64,000 bases of DNA from Halichoerus grypus. Lineage: Eukaryota; Chordata; Mammalia; Carnivora; Phocidae. The notes beneath the pieces are model-generated. The model worked only from the letters and a program-made list of their open reading frames with translations. It was not told the DNA's origin and did not search any database. A program made the translations under genes and the position numbers. The stretch spans positions 126,953,093 through 127,017,092 of the forward strand of contig NC_135718.1 in NCBI RefSeq assembly GCF_964656455.1. The letters are read 5' to 3'. This document shows positions 34,194 through 44,859 of this stretch, in pieces. The first letter of the stretch is position 1; the number at the start of each line of letters is the position of its first letter.

Positions 34194-34311
34194 ATTTATA
34201 AAGATACTTTGCAAACATATGGATGATGGCTTACTTAGAGCCAGAAATGGTGATATATGAGGTATTTATACTGGAAAAGTGGGAGAAGAGTGTCACAAAT
34301 TAATCTGATTT

Positions 34312-35045
34312 TTTTGAGTAACAGCTTGAGCTATAGTTGACATACCATATAATTCACCATTTGAAGTGTACAATGTAATGGTTTTTAGTATATTCAGAAT
34401 TGTACAGGCATCTCCACAATCAATTTTAGAAAATTTTTATCAAACTGAGGAGAGACCCTACACCCTTTACTATCACCATCCTATCTCCACATCTCCCACC
34501 CCCAACCCTGAGCAAATGCTTATCTACTTTCTATCTATATATATTGCCCATTTTGGACATTTCATATAAATGGAATAATATAATACATATTTGTGTGTGT
34601 GCGTGTGTGTGTGTGATTGGCATCTTTTACTTAGCATATTGTTTTCAAGGTTCATCTGTGTTGTATATATCACTATTTTATTGCTGAATTGTATTCCATT
34701 GTATGGAATATCTATATTTTGTTTATCCATTCATCAGTTGATGGACATTTGGGTTGTTTCTGCCTTTTCAGCTATTATGAATATTTCTGAACAGATTTTG
34801 TGTGGACATACAGTTTTATTTCTCTTGCATATATATACCTAAAAGTAGAATTGTAGGACCAAATGGTAATTCTTTGTTTCATTTTTTGAGGAACTGCCAA
34901 ACTTGTTTTGCACAGCAGCTGCATCATTTTACATTTTCTCTAGCAGGGTATAAGGATTCTGATTTCTCCACATTCTTGCCAACAGTTGTTATTATGTGAC
35001 TTTTTAATTATAGCCTTCCTAATGGGTGTGTAGTGGTATTTCAGT
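34312..35045 (-). mobile_element. L1M 3' end, antisense
   Basis: CATATAATTCACCATTTGAA, CTCCACAATCAATTTTAGAA and the ORF2 end in antisense (TTGCTGAATTGTATTCCATT, TTTATCCATTCATCAGTTGA, TGGTAATTCTTTG). A (TG)n tract is at 34592-34614. Frames are broken. Confidence 0.9.
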
Positions 35046-35703
35046 AGGTTTAGTGCTATTTTACTTTTATCTCCATGTAAACTAAAGATAAATGAAACAT
35101 ACAGTAAACCTGTTTTAAAAATAACATGCAAGGTATAATTTTCTGAATTGGAATTAACTTTGATGAACCACAGTCTGATATGTATATGCTGTGCATATCA
35201 TTTTAGCCGAATAATTCAAATACTTCATGTTCATGAGTGATTTGTTAAGTCTTGGCTCCCTCCTATATCCCTCTAGGACTGCTTGGACATGGTAGGTGCT
35301 GGAACTGCTATACCATAGTAGGCCAACCAAGACCTGGATTCTTAGGAATTTTTTTTTAAGTTGTGTGTCTAAATCTGATACAAGAATAATAAGAGGCATG
35401 CAATACTAGAAAGTCTATCTTACTAATTTATGAGGCTTAATTAAACACTCTTCTTTATGTCATAGCTTTAACTTTCATTTCTAATACATAAATGTAACTT
35501 ATTTTATCTAGACTCTACTGATTGGAGGTAACAAAAATATAACTTTTGTAACAAAGATATAGAACCTGCGATTGGCCTTTGTATGATACTTTAAGCTCTG
35601 TTAAGTAAATTCATTGGGATTCTGTATCCTTTCCTTTTCCATTGGAACTGCTTTTATTCCGCAAGCAGTCTTTATACTGCTGCCCTGAGACGGCCCATTC
35701 TAC

Positions 35704-35721
35704 TCTGCCACCTGGTGGTGG
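35704..35721 (-). promoter_or_regulatory. Candidate CTCF-binding motif
   Basis: TCTGCCACCTGGTGGTGG agrees at 12 of the central 15 positions with the reverse complement of the CTCF consensus, including the core CCTGGTGG. It sits in a short GC-rich island (35650-35800) inside an AT-rich intron, next to a MIR. Motif resemblance alone does not show binding. Confidence 0.4.
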
Positions 35722-35799
35722 CAGCTGTTACTTCTGCCTCTGCAGCCTCGCCTCCTACGCAATATGCACACTCTGCGGGGAGCATCCAGATGAGTCTGC

Positions 35800-36010
35800 A
35801 GTGTTGGTGTCAGGCGGTATGGGCTCCAGAGCCAGACTTCTAGGTCTGAATCCCTACATCACGACCTACTTGCTGCGTAACCTTGACCAGGTTACACAGT
35901 TTTCTCATCTGTAAAATAAATGTAATAATAGTTCCTCTCACAGGGTTGTTGTATTAAATGAATTTAATACAAATGCTGAAAACATTATATGGCACATACT
36001 ACTCTGTGTT
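35800..36010 (+). mobile_element. MIR element, sense
   Basis: GGTATGGGCTCCAGAGCCAG, ACTTCTAGGTCTGAATCC, CTGCGTAACCTTGACCAGGT, CATCTGTAAAATAAATG and CAGGGTTGTTGTATTAAATG reproduce the sense MIR consensus in order. It is the clearest MIR in the window. Confidence 0.92.
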
Positions 36011-36599
36011 AGCTGTCATCGTTATTATTCTGATCTTAATGTTTTAGGTAAGAAATTACATATGTATATTTTATTTAGAGATATAAATTACTCTGTACTG
36101 ATTGTAGCCTAGAGTTTATTTTTTTTTACTATTGATCTTTTCTGGATACATTTATGTATATACTCTTCTATTTGCAGCTTTATCTGCAGCTATATTTACA
36201 TTATGTATTAAGTTTTTTATTTGCAGCTTTTCCCTTTCTTTCTGTTTTACATAATTTTTAATTTACCTCTATCACATATTGTAAAGTTAAAGGGTAAAAA
36301 AAAAAAATCATACTAAAATTTGAAAGCTTTTAGTTTACTTATTTAGTTTTAAAGTTTTTAGTTTAAAAGTGGCTGAATATCATATAGAAATAACTAAGGA
36401 CAAGAGTGAAATTCTTAAAAATTTGTTTTTGAATTTGTAGAAGTAATTAGTGAAGTGAGAAAATGTTTTTGTTTTGAAAATGTATTACTAATTAGTTATA
36501 CTTAGTGTTTAGTATCCTAATTTTTGAAGTAAATGATAGATTTTATATGCATTTTTTTTACATACTATAACAAGGTAGTTTCCAAGTAAATTTTTTTTA

Positions 36600-36980
36600 C
36601 AGCTTTTCCCTTCCTGTTTTATATGTTATATGTGTATATCCATACATGTATGGATGTACGTATAGGTATGCATATATGGGGGGGGTGTGTATATATATCT
36701 TGAACATTATTATGTGCAGTTTTGTTTTTTCCACTCCATATTGTATTGTGCATATTTTCTCCTATTGTTAAATAGTAAAGATACCATAAATTACTCATTA
36801 TGGTTGTAACATTGTTTCCTTCCTTTTTGATATATATAATATAATGGCCACTTTCATTCACATAGTTATTTTTTCCTCTCAAGTTATATCTGTAGAATAA
36901 ATTGCTGAGAGAAAGAATCTTAATAAAGAATACACAAATGGTTTTATGGCTCTTGAAATGTTTTCTCACATTTTTGTTCA
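36600..36980 (-). mobile_element. Probable L1M fragment, antisense
   Basis: CATATTTTCTCCTATTGTTA, TATCTGTAGAATAAATTGC and GAGAGAAAGAATC weakly resemble L1M ORF2-end text in antisense. Heavily diverged. It includes a G8 run near 36678. A 120-codon antisense open frame here (36619-36981) has no supporting coding signal. Confidence 0.4.
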
Positions 36981-37024
36981 AAAGAGTTATGCTAAAGTTT
37001 TTAATTCTCTTAAATACTAATTTC

Positions 37025-37260
37025 TAAGAGCTTTTGTGCTAGGAACAAAGGTAAAAAAAGACAGGATCTCTGTTCTCTAGGGCTAGAGTTTAATAGGACA
37101 CATACAGATAAATGACTTGAGTGAAAGGAAATGCTAGAATTGATCCAGTGTGCCACTTCAAGTCTGAAGGAATAACTGGCTATCTGGGCAATAGCAGTCT
37201 GGAAAAGACTTCTTGGATAAGGTAGAATATGAAAATATGATCTGAATTTGAAACAATTAT
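37025..37260 (-). mobile_element. L2 fragment, antisense
   Basis: GATCTCTGTTCTCTAGGGCT, CAGATAAATGACTTGAGTG, AATAACTGGCTATCTGG and GACTTCTTGGATAAGG follow the antisense L2 3' order. Confidence 0.6.
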
Positions 37261-37344
37261 GGATGTTTATTTTCTTTCTTGCATATGATGTTCATTTATC
37301 ATTTCCAAAACATATTTCTTGCCTAACTAAATGACTTAATTTCT

Positions 37345-37770
37345 GCCAACTGTATGATACAGTAGAAAAAGCACATTAGGTTTGGACAAACTATTTAATT
37401 GTCTGAACTTCAGCTTCCTCACATATAAAATGTAAATGATACTTACTTTAGAGAGTTGTGAGGGTTATAGAAAGTGTATATTATCTCCAGCCTTATTTCA
37501 GAAAAGATTTGAGGGCGCCTGGTGACTCAGTCGGTTAGGCGTCTGCCTTCGGCTGAGGTCATGATCCCAGGGTCCTGGGATTGAGTCCCACATCTTCTCC
37601 CTCTGCCTCTGCCTCTGCCTCTCTCTCTCATGAATAAATAAATAAAATCTTAAAAAAAAAAAAGAAAAGATTTGAAATGAAAGAACTAATATATTAATGA
37701 AGTACTTAGCATGGTATCTGGCACATAAGTTAGACTTATTAAGTAGGAGTTACCATTGGTTTTATGATTG
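37345..37770 (+). mobile_element. MIR element, sense, split by a Can-SINE
   Basis: CAGTAGAAAAAGCACATTAG, TAATTGTCTGAACTTCAGC, CACATATAAAATG and GAGTTGTGAGGG are on the left. TAGCATGGTATCTGGCACAT and TAGACTTATTAAG continue to the right of the SINE at 37513-37662. Confidence 0.85.
37513..37662 (+). mobile_element. Can-SINE, sense, internally shortened
   Basis: GGGCGCCTGGTGACTCAGTC head, then a jump to CTGCCTCTGCCTCTGCCTCT and an AATAAATAAATAAAATCTT tail. It is 150 bp instead of about 200, with the GGGCTCCCTGCTC segment missing. Perfect direct repeat AGAAAAGATTTGA at 37500-37512 and 37663-37675. Confidence 0.95.
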
Positions 37771-37930
37771 CCATTATTAAGATAAAGTATCTGCCTTTCT
37801 ATAAATAGTGCTAACCTTTTGATAGGCTAGTCTGTCATCTCCTAGTCAAAACCCTCTTTCTTAAGCTCCAGTGTAAAGTTAGCTCTTCGTTCCTTACGTT
37901 GACCCACAGACTAGCTTCTTTCCTTCTTTC

Positions 37931-38311
37931 TTTTTTATTTTAATTTTTAATTTTTTTTTTTTTTTTTTGAGAGAGCATACGAACGGGGAGGGTCAGAGGG
38001 AGAAGGAGAGAGAGAATCTTTTTTTTTTTTTTTTAAGATTTTATTTATTTATTTGAGAGAGAGAAAGCATGAGAGGGGAGAGGGTCAGAAGGAGAAGCAG
38101 ACTCCCCACTGAGCCAGGAGCCTGATGTGGGACTCGATCCTGGGACTCCAGGATCATGACCTGAGCTGAAGGCAGTCGCTTAACCAACTGAGCCACCCAG
38201 GCACCCGAGAGAGAGAATCTTAAGCACGCTCCAATCTCATGACCCTGAGATCATGATCTGAGCCAAAATCAAGAGTCGGACGCTTAACCAACTGAGCTAC
38301 CCAGACACCCT
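37931..38311 (-). mobile_element. Older Can-SINE, antisense, split by a second SINE
   Basis: Outer body at 37965-38020 and 38207-38311 (ends CTGAGCTACCCAGACACCC). The outer direct repeat GCTTCTTTCCTTCTTTC is at 37914-37930 and 38312-38328. The interruption is the SINE at 38021-38206. Confidence 0.94.
38021..38206 (-). mobile_element. Can-SINE, antisense, nested in the 37931 SINE
   Basis: Poly(T), TTAAGATTTTATTTATTTAT, CCACCCAGGCACCC. The duplicated target GAGAGAGAGAATCTT lies within the outer SINE, ending at 38020 and 38221. Insertion is in the same orientation as the host. Confidence 0.95.
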
Positions 38312-38329
38312 GCTTCTTTCCTTCTTTCC

Positions 38330-38910
38330 AGCTTTTGCTAGTTGCCAGGTACCATGTTAAGCATAGGAAGTGTGAAGATAACTAAGATCATGTCCTTGCC
38401 CTCAAGAGTCTTACTTTCTCACTAGGGAAATAGTATTGTGTACAGGTGACTGTACTATAGTGAGATAAGTTAGTGATTCTCAACCTGGCTTCTGGGGAGC
38501 TTTTTAAAAATACCAGTGCCCATGCCCTTCTTCACATAAGTCAGAATTTAATGCAAGTACAAGCACTATTTTGTAGGAACCTATACTCATTCTGTAGGAA
38601 AAACGGGTCATTTTGATCGGGAAATGAATTGGAAAAAACCTTTAGAATGAAGGTGACAATCAGGCCAATGTCAGGACTTCAGTCTATATTGTAAGGAAGA
38701 TGACAACAGCAAGGGCATGGAAACCTGAAAATTGGTGACAGATTTGGGAAACAGAAGTCTTCTGTGGCTATTTTGAAAGGAGTGTGGATTGGGGGAAAGA
38801 AATGTTAAGTTATAAGTCTAGACTGATAGGGACCAACTGTTAAAGAACTTTACCTCTGTTAAGGAGTTTAGACTTTTATAAATTAATGAGGTAAACTTCA
38901 TGAGAGAATG
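38330..38910 (-). mobile_element. L2 fragment, antisense, interrupted by a MER5-like segment
   Basis: GTTGCCAGGTACCATGTTAA and CATGTCCTTGCCCTCAAGAG at left, and AGGAGTTTAGACTTTTATAA and TGATATGATGAAACCTGATT at right, follow antisense L2. Between them (about 38471-38560) AGTGATTCTCAACCTGGCTT with GGGGAGCTTTTTAAAAATAC resembles a MER5-type hAT remnant. Confidence 0.65.
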
Positions 38911-38934
38911 ATATGATGAAACCTGATTTGGAAA

Positions 38935-39850
38935 AATGACGAGCCCTAGTTTATACTGTCTTCAAAAACAAATTCTAGATAGATTTAAAGTAATAGAAAA
39001 AAAAGAGGACAATATTTCCATATTCTTGGGGTGGGGGGAAGCCTTTTGTAAACATGAGGTAAATTCTGAAGCCATAAAGGAGAACATCAAGATTGAGAGA
39101 TTTTACCAGGAATATGTTTAGCACTTCCCTATAGTTACTATACTCTAAACAAAGTTGAAAATCCAGAGGCAAACTAGGAAAATGTATTTGCTATCAGAAT
39201 GACACAGAGCTAATGTTCCTAATATGTAAAGAGCTCTAACAAATCAAGAAATAAAGATGAACATCCCAAAGAGAAAAATAGGCAAAAGATACGAGGAGGC
39301 AGTTTTCCAAGGAAAAAATACAAATTCTTTGTTTAACATTTAAAAAGATGCTCATCCTTGTTTAGAGAAATGCAAAGTCAAACAAGAGTGGGTATTTTGG
39401 TAACCTTTCAGACTGATACATATGATAAAAAGTGAATGATATCAAATGCTGGCAAAAAATGTGGGGAAACAGGCACAGTGATAACATTCTTGACAGGAGA
39501 TAAAGGTTGCCACAAACTTTCTAGGAAGCAGATTAATGGTTATTTATGAAGACTTAAAATGTGGCTGCTCTTGGGCCCAATAGCCCCACAGTAAAGAATT
39601 ATCTCTAGAGAAATACAATATTGTAGTATTGTTTGTAATGCCAGAGAATAGGAAACAATGTGAATGTTTACCTATTTGATGTGCATTAAATGTTTTTGTA
39701 AGAATACATACCAAACTGTACCCATTCCTAGGGGAGGAGGACTAGGAGAGAGGTAATTTCTACTTTATGTACCTTGTAATGTTTGGAACTTTTAGGAATC
39801 ACCCTATAACAACACTTTTGTATTTAAAAACAAGCAACCATATATAACAC
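38935..39850 (+). mobile_element. L1M ORF2 end, sense
   Basis: AAAACAAATTCTAGATAGAT, GCTATCAGAATGACACAGAG, CAAATCAAGAAATAAAGATG and AAAAATGTGGGGAAACAGGC follow the 3' part of an ancient L1 ORF2 on the + strand. The 3' UTR-like text runs to about 39850. Frames are broken. Confidence 0.82.
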
Positions 39851-40423
39851 CAACCAAACAAAAAAGGCAAAGGAAAGATTGGAAGTCCTGTGCTGCTGGG
39901 TGAATAGGATGAGGAAGAAGCTGGAACCAGGAGAATCAGTTAGAGAGTTCTTTGTCTCCTTCAATGTGAGAAATGTTGATGGTCTGCACTGGAACTATGG
40001 CCATCAGTAGATTTGAGAGACATTTTAGAAGTAGAATCTATAGACTTCTACGGATATGAAGCCCGAGGCAAGAGCATAGTCAAAGATCGGAAATTGACTA
40101 GTACCATTAATAATCAGCGCACCAGACATAGCATTTTGAAGTTTGTAAATTATATTGCTGAGTAAATGATTGCAACATTATTAAAAATAGGAAAAACAGG
40201 AAAAGGAACATTTTCTGAGTAGAAGATATGAGTGTCTTAAAGATCCTCAGTAATTATTTCAATGATAAATTAGTTTGGTTCAGTTAGCTCATCTCATTTG
40301 TGCTTTCTTAAGGCTTTAGTTCTGTTACTGTTTGTTAGGAATTACTATTAATATTTTAAAATACATAAACAGCAGTTCCTAAGTGTAATTTTTAAACTCT
40401 GTGTTTTTGTTTTATATTTGCAG

Positions 40424-40585
40424 AGTGCTCATTTGGCCATGATAGATACCCTAATGATGGCTTATACCGTAGAAATGGTCAGTATAGAGAAAGTAATTGC
40501 GTGTGCTCAACAGTATTCAGCTTTTTTTCAAGCCACGGATCTGCCCTATGATATTGAGGATGCTGTCATGTACTGGATTAATAAG
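40424..40585 (+). CDS. CAMSAP2: CAMSAP2 exon 3
   Basis: This exon of exactly 54 codons encodes about residues 134-187, beginning Ser-Ala-His-Leu-Ala-Met. The stretch MAYTVEMVSIEKVIACAQQY is typical of CAMSAP family N-termini, and the QQYSAFFQATDLPYDIEDAV part is the CAMSAP2 version. The acceptor is TTTTATATTTGCAG (ends 40423) after a T-rich tract; the donor after Lys is GTAGGA at 40586. It enters and leaves on codon boundaries, joining exon 2 (...Gln-Met) and exon 4 (Val-Asn-Glu...). The region is ahead of the main CH domain and is predicted to be helical from its composition (an inference). No stop or frameshift is present, so the gene looks intact here. An MLT1 LTR begins only 77 bp downstream. 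Confidence 0.97.
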
Positions 40586-40662
40586 GTAGGAATATACTCA
40601 CTCGAGTAAAAATGAGTCTCATAACCAGAAGAAGTGAAATCCTCAATTATGCATTGCCACTC

Positions 40663-41373
40663 TGCTACAGATTGCAGGTTTTCTCTGCCCAAAATTCTTA
40701 TGTTGAAATCTTAACCCCCAGTGTGATGATATTAGGAAGTGAGGCCTCTGGGAGGTGATTAGGTTATAATGGGATTAAGGTCCCCTGTATAAAAGAGGCC
40801 CTGCGAGCTCCCTTGCTCCTTCTACCATGTGATGTCACAGCAAGGAGATGGCCAAGAAGCAGGCCCTCACCAGACACCAAATCTGCTGGTCCCTTGATCT
40901 TGGACTGCCCTGCATCCAGAACTTTGAGGAACTAGAGGGTATTATGCTAAGCGAAATAAGTCAGTCCAAGAAAGACAAGTATATGATTTCACTCATATGT
41001 TGGATTTAAGAAACAAAATAGATGAACATAGGAGAAGGGAAGGAAAAATAAAATAAGATAAAAACAGAAGGAGGCAAACCATAAGAGACTCTTGACTATG
41101 GGAAACCAACTGAGGGTTGCTGGAGGGGAGGTGAGTGGGAGGATGGGGTAACTGGGTGAGGGACATTAAGGAGGGCACTTGATATAATGAGCACTGGGTG
41201 TTATGTGCAATGGATGAATCACTAAATTCTATCCCTGAAACTAATAATACACTATATGTTAACTAAATTGAATTTAAATAAAAAATAAAAAAAAAGAAAG
41301 AAATTTCTGTTGTTTATAAGCCACCTATTCTATGGTTATTTCCGTTACAGCAGCCTGAACAGACTAAGGCACA
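40663..41373 (+). mobile_element. MLT1 LTR (ERVL-MaLR), sense, interrupted by an L1 3' end
   Basis: Left part to 40930: AAAATTCTTATGTTGAAATC, CAGTGTGATGATATTAGGAA, CTTCTACCATGTGATGTCAC, CTTGATCTTGGACTGCCC. Right part from 41301: AAATTTCTGTTGTTTATAAG and CCTGAACAGACTAAGGC. This is a solitary LTR with no coding region. The inserted L1 sits where the MLT1 consensus carries AATAAA. Confidence 0.92.
40931..41300 (+). mobile_element. Carnivore L1 3' end, sense, nested in the MLT1
   Basis: It starts in the last part of ORF2 (AGAGGGTATTATGCTAAGCG, TTTCACTCATATGTTGG), then a 3' UTR with GAGACTCTTGACTATGGG and GAGCACTGGGTGTTATGTGC. It ends with ACTATATGTTAACTAAATTG and an A-rich tail containing AATAAA. 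5'-truncated and non-coding. Confidence 0.93.
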
Positions 41374-41559
41374 CTCCATTACTGTTTTTGTTTTAAATCA
41401 AAATGAAAGCTAAAGTTGTTTAAGTTACTTAAAATTTCCCATTACCTTTTGAGTAAAAAAAAAACTCCGTTAAAATGATTAAAATAGATTTCTATATATT
41501 CTGCAATATCTATAATTGCATTTAATAATGATTTAGTTCATATCAGGTAATTATAAAAT

Positions 41560-41635
41560 TCCTAGCACTCAGAATAGGGTATTATACACTGTGAGTGTTG
41601 AGTAAATATTTTTTGAATACAAGAATGAAATAATT
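41560..41635 (+). mobile_element. L2 3' tail, sense
   Basis: TCCTAGCACTCAGAATAGGG, TGTTGAGTAAATATTTTTTG and AATACAAGAATG match the L2 end ('cctagcac... agtaaatatttgttgaatgaatg'). Confidence 0.65.
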
Positions 41636-42364
41636 TTGTCCTATTTCCTATTACATGATTCTTAGGTTTGCCTGACTAAGTTGCATAAGATTGTATCAAT
41701 TGTAGATTCCTTTTGGAAATTTTTATGGAACTGTGATTAGTTATTTGTGCTCTGAAGGTGCTTAAATTGTCAATTTCTCACTCCCTTTGCCAGATTGAGT
41801 AGTTAATTCCTCTTGATTTGCATTCATTTGCAACTATTACTCCAGAGAAAGTGAAACCTTATCCATGAGCAAGACCTGAGCAGATTAACAAGGTTATATC
41901 TTCAGGTATCCTTTCTTGAATGCTTGCATAACAAGAAGCTATAAATGTAAAAACTTCATTTATCATCATTATCAATATCAATGTAGAAGGCCCGTTTAAT
42001 ACTCTGCCCCTGGAGTTCCTTTATTTCTTCATCTTTAGCGATCTTTTTCTTCACTCCTCCTTAGCTATGGAGAATTATGGTCACATCCTAGACCTATTCA
42101 TCATCAGGATATAACCTTAATATCCTATTGCAAGCATCTCATTCTTAAATAATTCCTTCTCTTACTCTAATACCCCCTGCTATTAACAGTGTTCAGCTTC
42201 ATCATGAGTTCCAAACCATTGAGCCTGTTAATTCTTACAGGCTTTTTCCTTTTTGAACTAGATTCTTGCAAGTCCTGTCAGTTTTTCTGCCTCCTTTTCC
42301 CTCCCTGTGATTTATCTGATAAAACCCTGGTTGAGCTCAGTTATCCACCTTCTGTCTAGGGTGC

Positions 42365-42412
42365 AGATATGGAGATAAATATTGGAGATATTATGGAGAT
42401 AAATATTGCTGG
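42365..42412 (+). repeat. Short direct repeat
   Basis: ATGGAGATAAATATT occurs twice about 26 bases apart, separated by GGAGATATT. A local duplication of no known function. Confidence 0.8.
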
Positions 42413-42479
42413 AGAAATTTACACAAGGAAGCCAGTTTCACTTCAAATTTATAAGTACAAACTTCAAATGGACACTCAG

Positions 42480-43560
42480 TGCTTACTGCCAGGCTAAGAA
42501 GTGTGTCCCTAAGAAGTTCACTTCCCCACATTTCAAGGCGATTTCATCCTTTCTTCTCTAGTCCTCACACTTTCTATGATCCATCCCCTGTTACTGTCAG
42601 TTGAGGACCTTGCCTCATCCTTTTTTGAGACCAGAGATGGGGAGCCATCAGGTGGGAATTTTCTCTTCTTGCCACCAAATCTATAAACCTTTCTGCATCA
42701 GTACTCCTTTCTTTTCTGCTGTTAAAGTAGAGAATCTCCCCCTCCCACATCCTATCAAAGGGCAGTTTCTCTTTACTTATTGCTCTAGAGCTCTTTCTTC
42801 TTTTGTCCTGGTCATTGATCCTCTGCTTTGGTTCTTGTCAAGCTTTCATGTGCGTATGAGTCACCTGGGAACTTGTTAAAATGCAGGATCTGACTTGATG
42901 GGTCTGGGGTCTGGTGGAGAGTCTGCATTTCTAAGAACAGGTGATGCTAATGCTACTGGTGTGTGGACCACACTGTTATTCCCTCACTCTCCTGCATCAT
43001 CCAGTTCTCCCTCCCTATTGGGTCATTCTCCCAAGAATATAGACTTACTGTAGTGTTTCCCATCCTGATAAACAAAACTTCCCAATCCACATACAACCCC
43101 ATTCCTCCATACACAGAACCTCTCCAAAGAGTTGTTTACTCATTCACTCGCCTTCTCTCCTCTCTCTCCCATCCCCATTCCTATCCTGAGATTGCTCCTG
43201 AGTTGGTTTGGAAGATGGCTTCCATTTTGACAAATCCAGTAATACTTCTCTGTACTCATCTTAAATTCAGTCTTCTAAATCATGTGTGACCCTTCTAAAG
43301 TTTCAGTGGAGAACCCAAGGTGTTGGCAGGACTCGAGTGCCACACCGTGTCCTCTGCAGCAGGCCGCTTCTTTAGCCTGCCAGCACTTGTCCCCCCTCTG
43401 TGCTCCTTGGGGTCTTCCTACACCTGCATAGTTCAGGGCTCAGCCAGGGATTTGAGGGCAGCTTCTACATGGAGCTGGGGTCTCCCTCGTAGTGATTCCT
43501 TCTTTCCCAGGATACTTTTCCTCAAAGTCTAGCCATTCTCACAGTCTCAGATTTCTCCCT
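42480..43560 (+). mobile_element. L2 LINE internal region, sense, very diverged
   Basis: CCTTGCCTCATCCTTTTTTG, GGGTCATTCTCCCAAGAATA, CCAAGGTGTTGG and pyrimidine-rich CTCTCTCCCATCCCC strings follow the order of L2 ORF text only loosely. Several open frames (42601-42879, 42963-43289, 43320-43532) are remnants or chance. A MER5A copy interrupts it. Confidence 0.5.
42840..42975 (-). mobile_element. MER5A (hAT-Charlie), antisense
   Basis: GTGCGTATGAGTCACCTGGG, AACTTGTTAAAATGCAGGAT, GGTCTGGGGTCTGG and GGTGATGCTAATGCTACTGG followed by GACCACACTG are the reverse complement of MER5A. Non-autonomous, no transposase. Confidence 0.85.
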
Positions 43561-43849
43561 CAGTTCCTCATTCCAACGAGACTAGTTTTCTGCTTGAGTT
43601 CTAGCCACTGTGCATTGTGTGGATTGAGGAGAAAGCCATAGAAACATAGATTTCACTCAACATGTTCCTTTCTTTCAAAGGTCATGTCCTTTCCCATTTC
43701 TGCCTGCTTTTGGTTGTTCTCCAGTACTTTCAACAGTTGCTTTTTATATTTTGTCCGGTTTATAATTGTGGTTCTGGGAAGCTTAGTGTAATATATGCTA
43801 TTCTGCTATTACCGGAACCAGAACTCTGTTAGAGTGTCTTCTTACAATG

Positions 43850-44360
43850 TAACTTGAATCTTGTCATTCCTTTGTTAAAACTCATAGGGGCTTCAGTTGT
43901 CATTGAAAATGCAGAATGTGCCATGGCCTACAGAGTACCATCTAATCTGACCCTGTGTACTTCTCCATCCTCGGCTCATGGCCACTGCTCTCCTTTCTCA
44001 CTACTCTCACTTCATTCCAGCTGTATGCCTCATCCCTGGGTCTCTGATCATGTCTCCTGTTCCTGGGCAGCTCATCTCCCAAGGTTTTGTGTGGCTTCCA
44101 TTCATCATTTCTCAATTTAGATTGCACTTTTTCCTCACAACCTTATCTGAAGTAGGCATCTGTCCTGTCTTATTTTCTGCTGTAACACTCCATTTCTTTA
44201 CATCATAGCACTTTTGAGAGTTTGTAATTACTTTGCTAAATCGCTTAAACAAACTAGAATAATCTATGTGAGGACAGGTACAGTGCCCATCTTTTTTTAG
44301 TCTTGGTGCCTAGACTAGTGCAGTGCTTGGCAGAGAGATGATATTTAATAAATCAAAGAG
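43850..44360 (+). mobile_element. L2 3' region, sense
   Basis: ACTCATAGGGGCTTCAGTTG, ATGCAGAATGTGCCATGGCC, ACTTCTCCATCCTCGG, CATTCCAGCTGTATGCC, CAGTGCTTGGCAGAGAG and ATATTTAATAAATC follow the L2 3' end in order. Confidence 0.8.
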
Positions 44361-44859
44361 GTAGATAAAGTTACAGAATTAAGCTAGGCATGTTAGAACT
44401 TTGGGATTCTCTAGAAGGATAAAGAATTCACTTAACTGGGAATGTTTACCACCTTTATGCAGCCATATCCACCTTGTTCAGTTTTTAGATAAAGGTTGAA
44501 ACCCTTTGATTCAACCTGAACCTCCTAGTGTATTTTTTTCTTGCTGCAGTCTACCAATTCCAGCTTCATTATTTATTCTCTCATCATGACTTGACTCTTG
44601 ACTCTCAGATTTAGTATGTATTTGCTCCTTTTGGCCCTTATTTTGGTTCACCCTAAGTTGCCATTTTTTCTGGATAATACACCCATGGGTATACCATAGG
44701 TATAAAAAACTTATCGTAGAAAAATGGGAATAACATGGCTTACTTCAGCATTATTGGCTGAAAATGAATTTGAACTTAAAAACAAGCAAAACCACAGAAG
44801 ACAAGATTGTACTAAATGACTAAATCCATGCAGGGGTACACAGAAGTTACGAACACATG

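Larger units (their letters stand above)
1841..40423 (+). other. CAMSAP2: CAMSAP2 intron 2 (38.6 kb)
   Basis: The intron runs from donor GTGAGT at 1841 to acceptor TATTTGCAG ending at 40423. It is almost entirely old and young retroposons, listed separately. Stretches where I recognise nothing firmly are about 1841-3986, 5345-6050, 7262-8050, 9665-10900, 11800-12590, 14000-15623, 15876-16235, 16745-18230, 29800-29916, 33055-33860, 35050-35700, 36015-36600 and 39850-40423. None of these shows an exon-like frame with splice borders that I could support. Confidence 0.9.

Noticed and set aside
36619..36981. 120-codon antisense open frame
   Set aside because: AT-rich with Lys/Asn/Ile/Tyr composition expected by chance. 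No domain, no splice borders, probably in an old L1 remnant.
43942..44208. Overlapping frames on both strands at about 44 kb
   Set aside because: They fall in an L2 3' region with broken frames. Pyrimidine-rich L2 text often yields such frames.
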